64,000 nt of DNA from Elephas maximus indicus. Its lineage: Eukaryota > Chordata > Mammalia > Proboscidea > Elephantidae. A program made the translations under genes and the position numbers. Of this stretch, positions 63,968-64,000 are shown one piece after another; the first letter of the stretch is position 1, and the number at the start of each line of letters is the position of its first letter. The notes under the pieces were generated by a model. The model saw nothing but the letters and a program-made list of their open reading frames with translations, did not search any database and had not been told where the DNA came from. The DNA is taken from positions 93,116,968 to 93,180,967 of the forward strand of contig NC_064830.1 of assembly GCF_024166365.1 (NCBI RefSeq). The letters run 5' to 3'.

Positions 63968-64000
63968 GAGGGACTTTAAGATTTGTCTTAAAGTTACATT

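Noticed and set aside
44036..64000. Search for CUX1 or other neighbouring gene exons
   Set aside because: Known synteny would place CUX1 on this side, but no frame with splice sites encoding recognisable CUX1 sequence was found.

Overview
This window is mammalian nuclear DNA from an afrotherian, most likely an elephant or a close paenungulate relative. The main evidence is about a dozen copies of a tRNA-headed SINE of the AfroSINE type (head like GAGCCCTGGTGGTGCAGTGG, tail like GGGTCGCTATGAGTCAGAAT). They sit beside RTE-class LINE pieces that share the SINE 3' tail, plus L1, MIR, MLT1 and ERV-L elements. Sequence alone does not separate elephant from manatee or hyrax.

Only one protein gene can be supported. 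It is MYL10, a myosin regulatory light chain, on the minus strand from about 38.48 kb to 25.94 kb. Seven coding exons can be placed with GT/AG splice sites and consistent phases. They give a 167-residue reading frame with no stop. Exon 1 carries only the start codon (or ten codons from an upstream in-frame ATG), lies just downstream of a TATTTAAA box, and joins exon 2 after the ATG. A poly(A) signal lies about 120 bases past the stop codon. From known mammalian synteny, the flanks would be the COL26A1-MYL10 intergenic space on the left and the MYL10-CUX1 space on the right; no exon of either neighbour was seen.

Layout. 0-22 kb: mostly old, unique-looking or MIR/L2-like intergenic sequence, with isolated insertions (an LTR holding an AfroSINE, two poly-T-led LINE 3' ends, a TCCA simple repeat, an MLT1 LTR, a hAT element with 8-bp target duplications). 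22.5-25.5 kb: a nest of elements, with a minus-strand L1 split by a plus-strand L1 that itself holds an AfroSINE and an RTE fragment. 25.9-38.5 kb: MYL10; its intron 4 contains a minisatellite abutting an ERV-L-like LTR with repeated octamer motifs. 38.8-64 kb: repeat-dense DNA. It includes an RTE LINE interrupted by an LTR and by a TTAA-flanked inverted-repeat transposon, many AfroSINEs, three L1 pieces, an MLT1 LTR broken by a 1.1-kb insertion with a 15-bp target duplication, and a decayed ERV-L-type provirus (57.3-62.5 kb) with both LTRs, gag and pol remnants and no env.

No operon-like or CRISPR-like system exists here, and I found no convincing new molecular system. The most useful observations are the MYL10 gene model with its minimal first exon and two unusual substitutions, the TTAA-flanked transposon, and insertion histories dated by target-site duplications.
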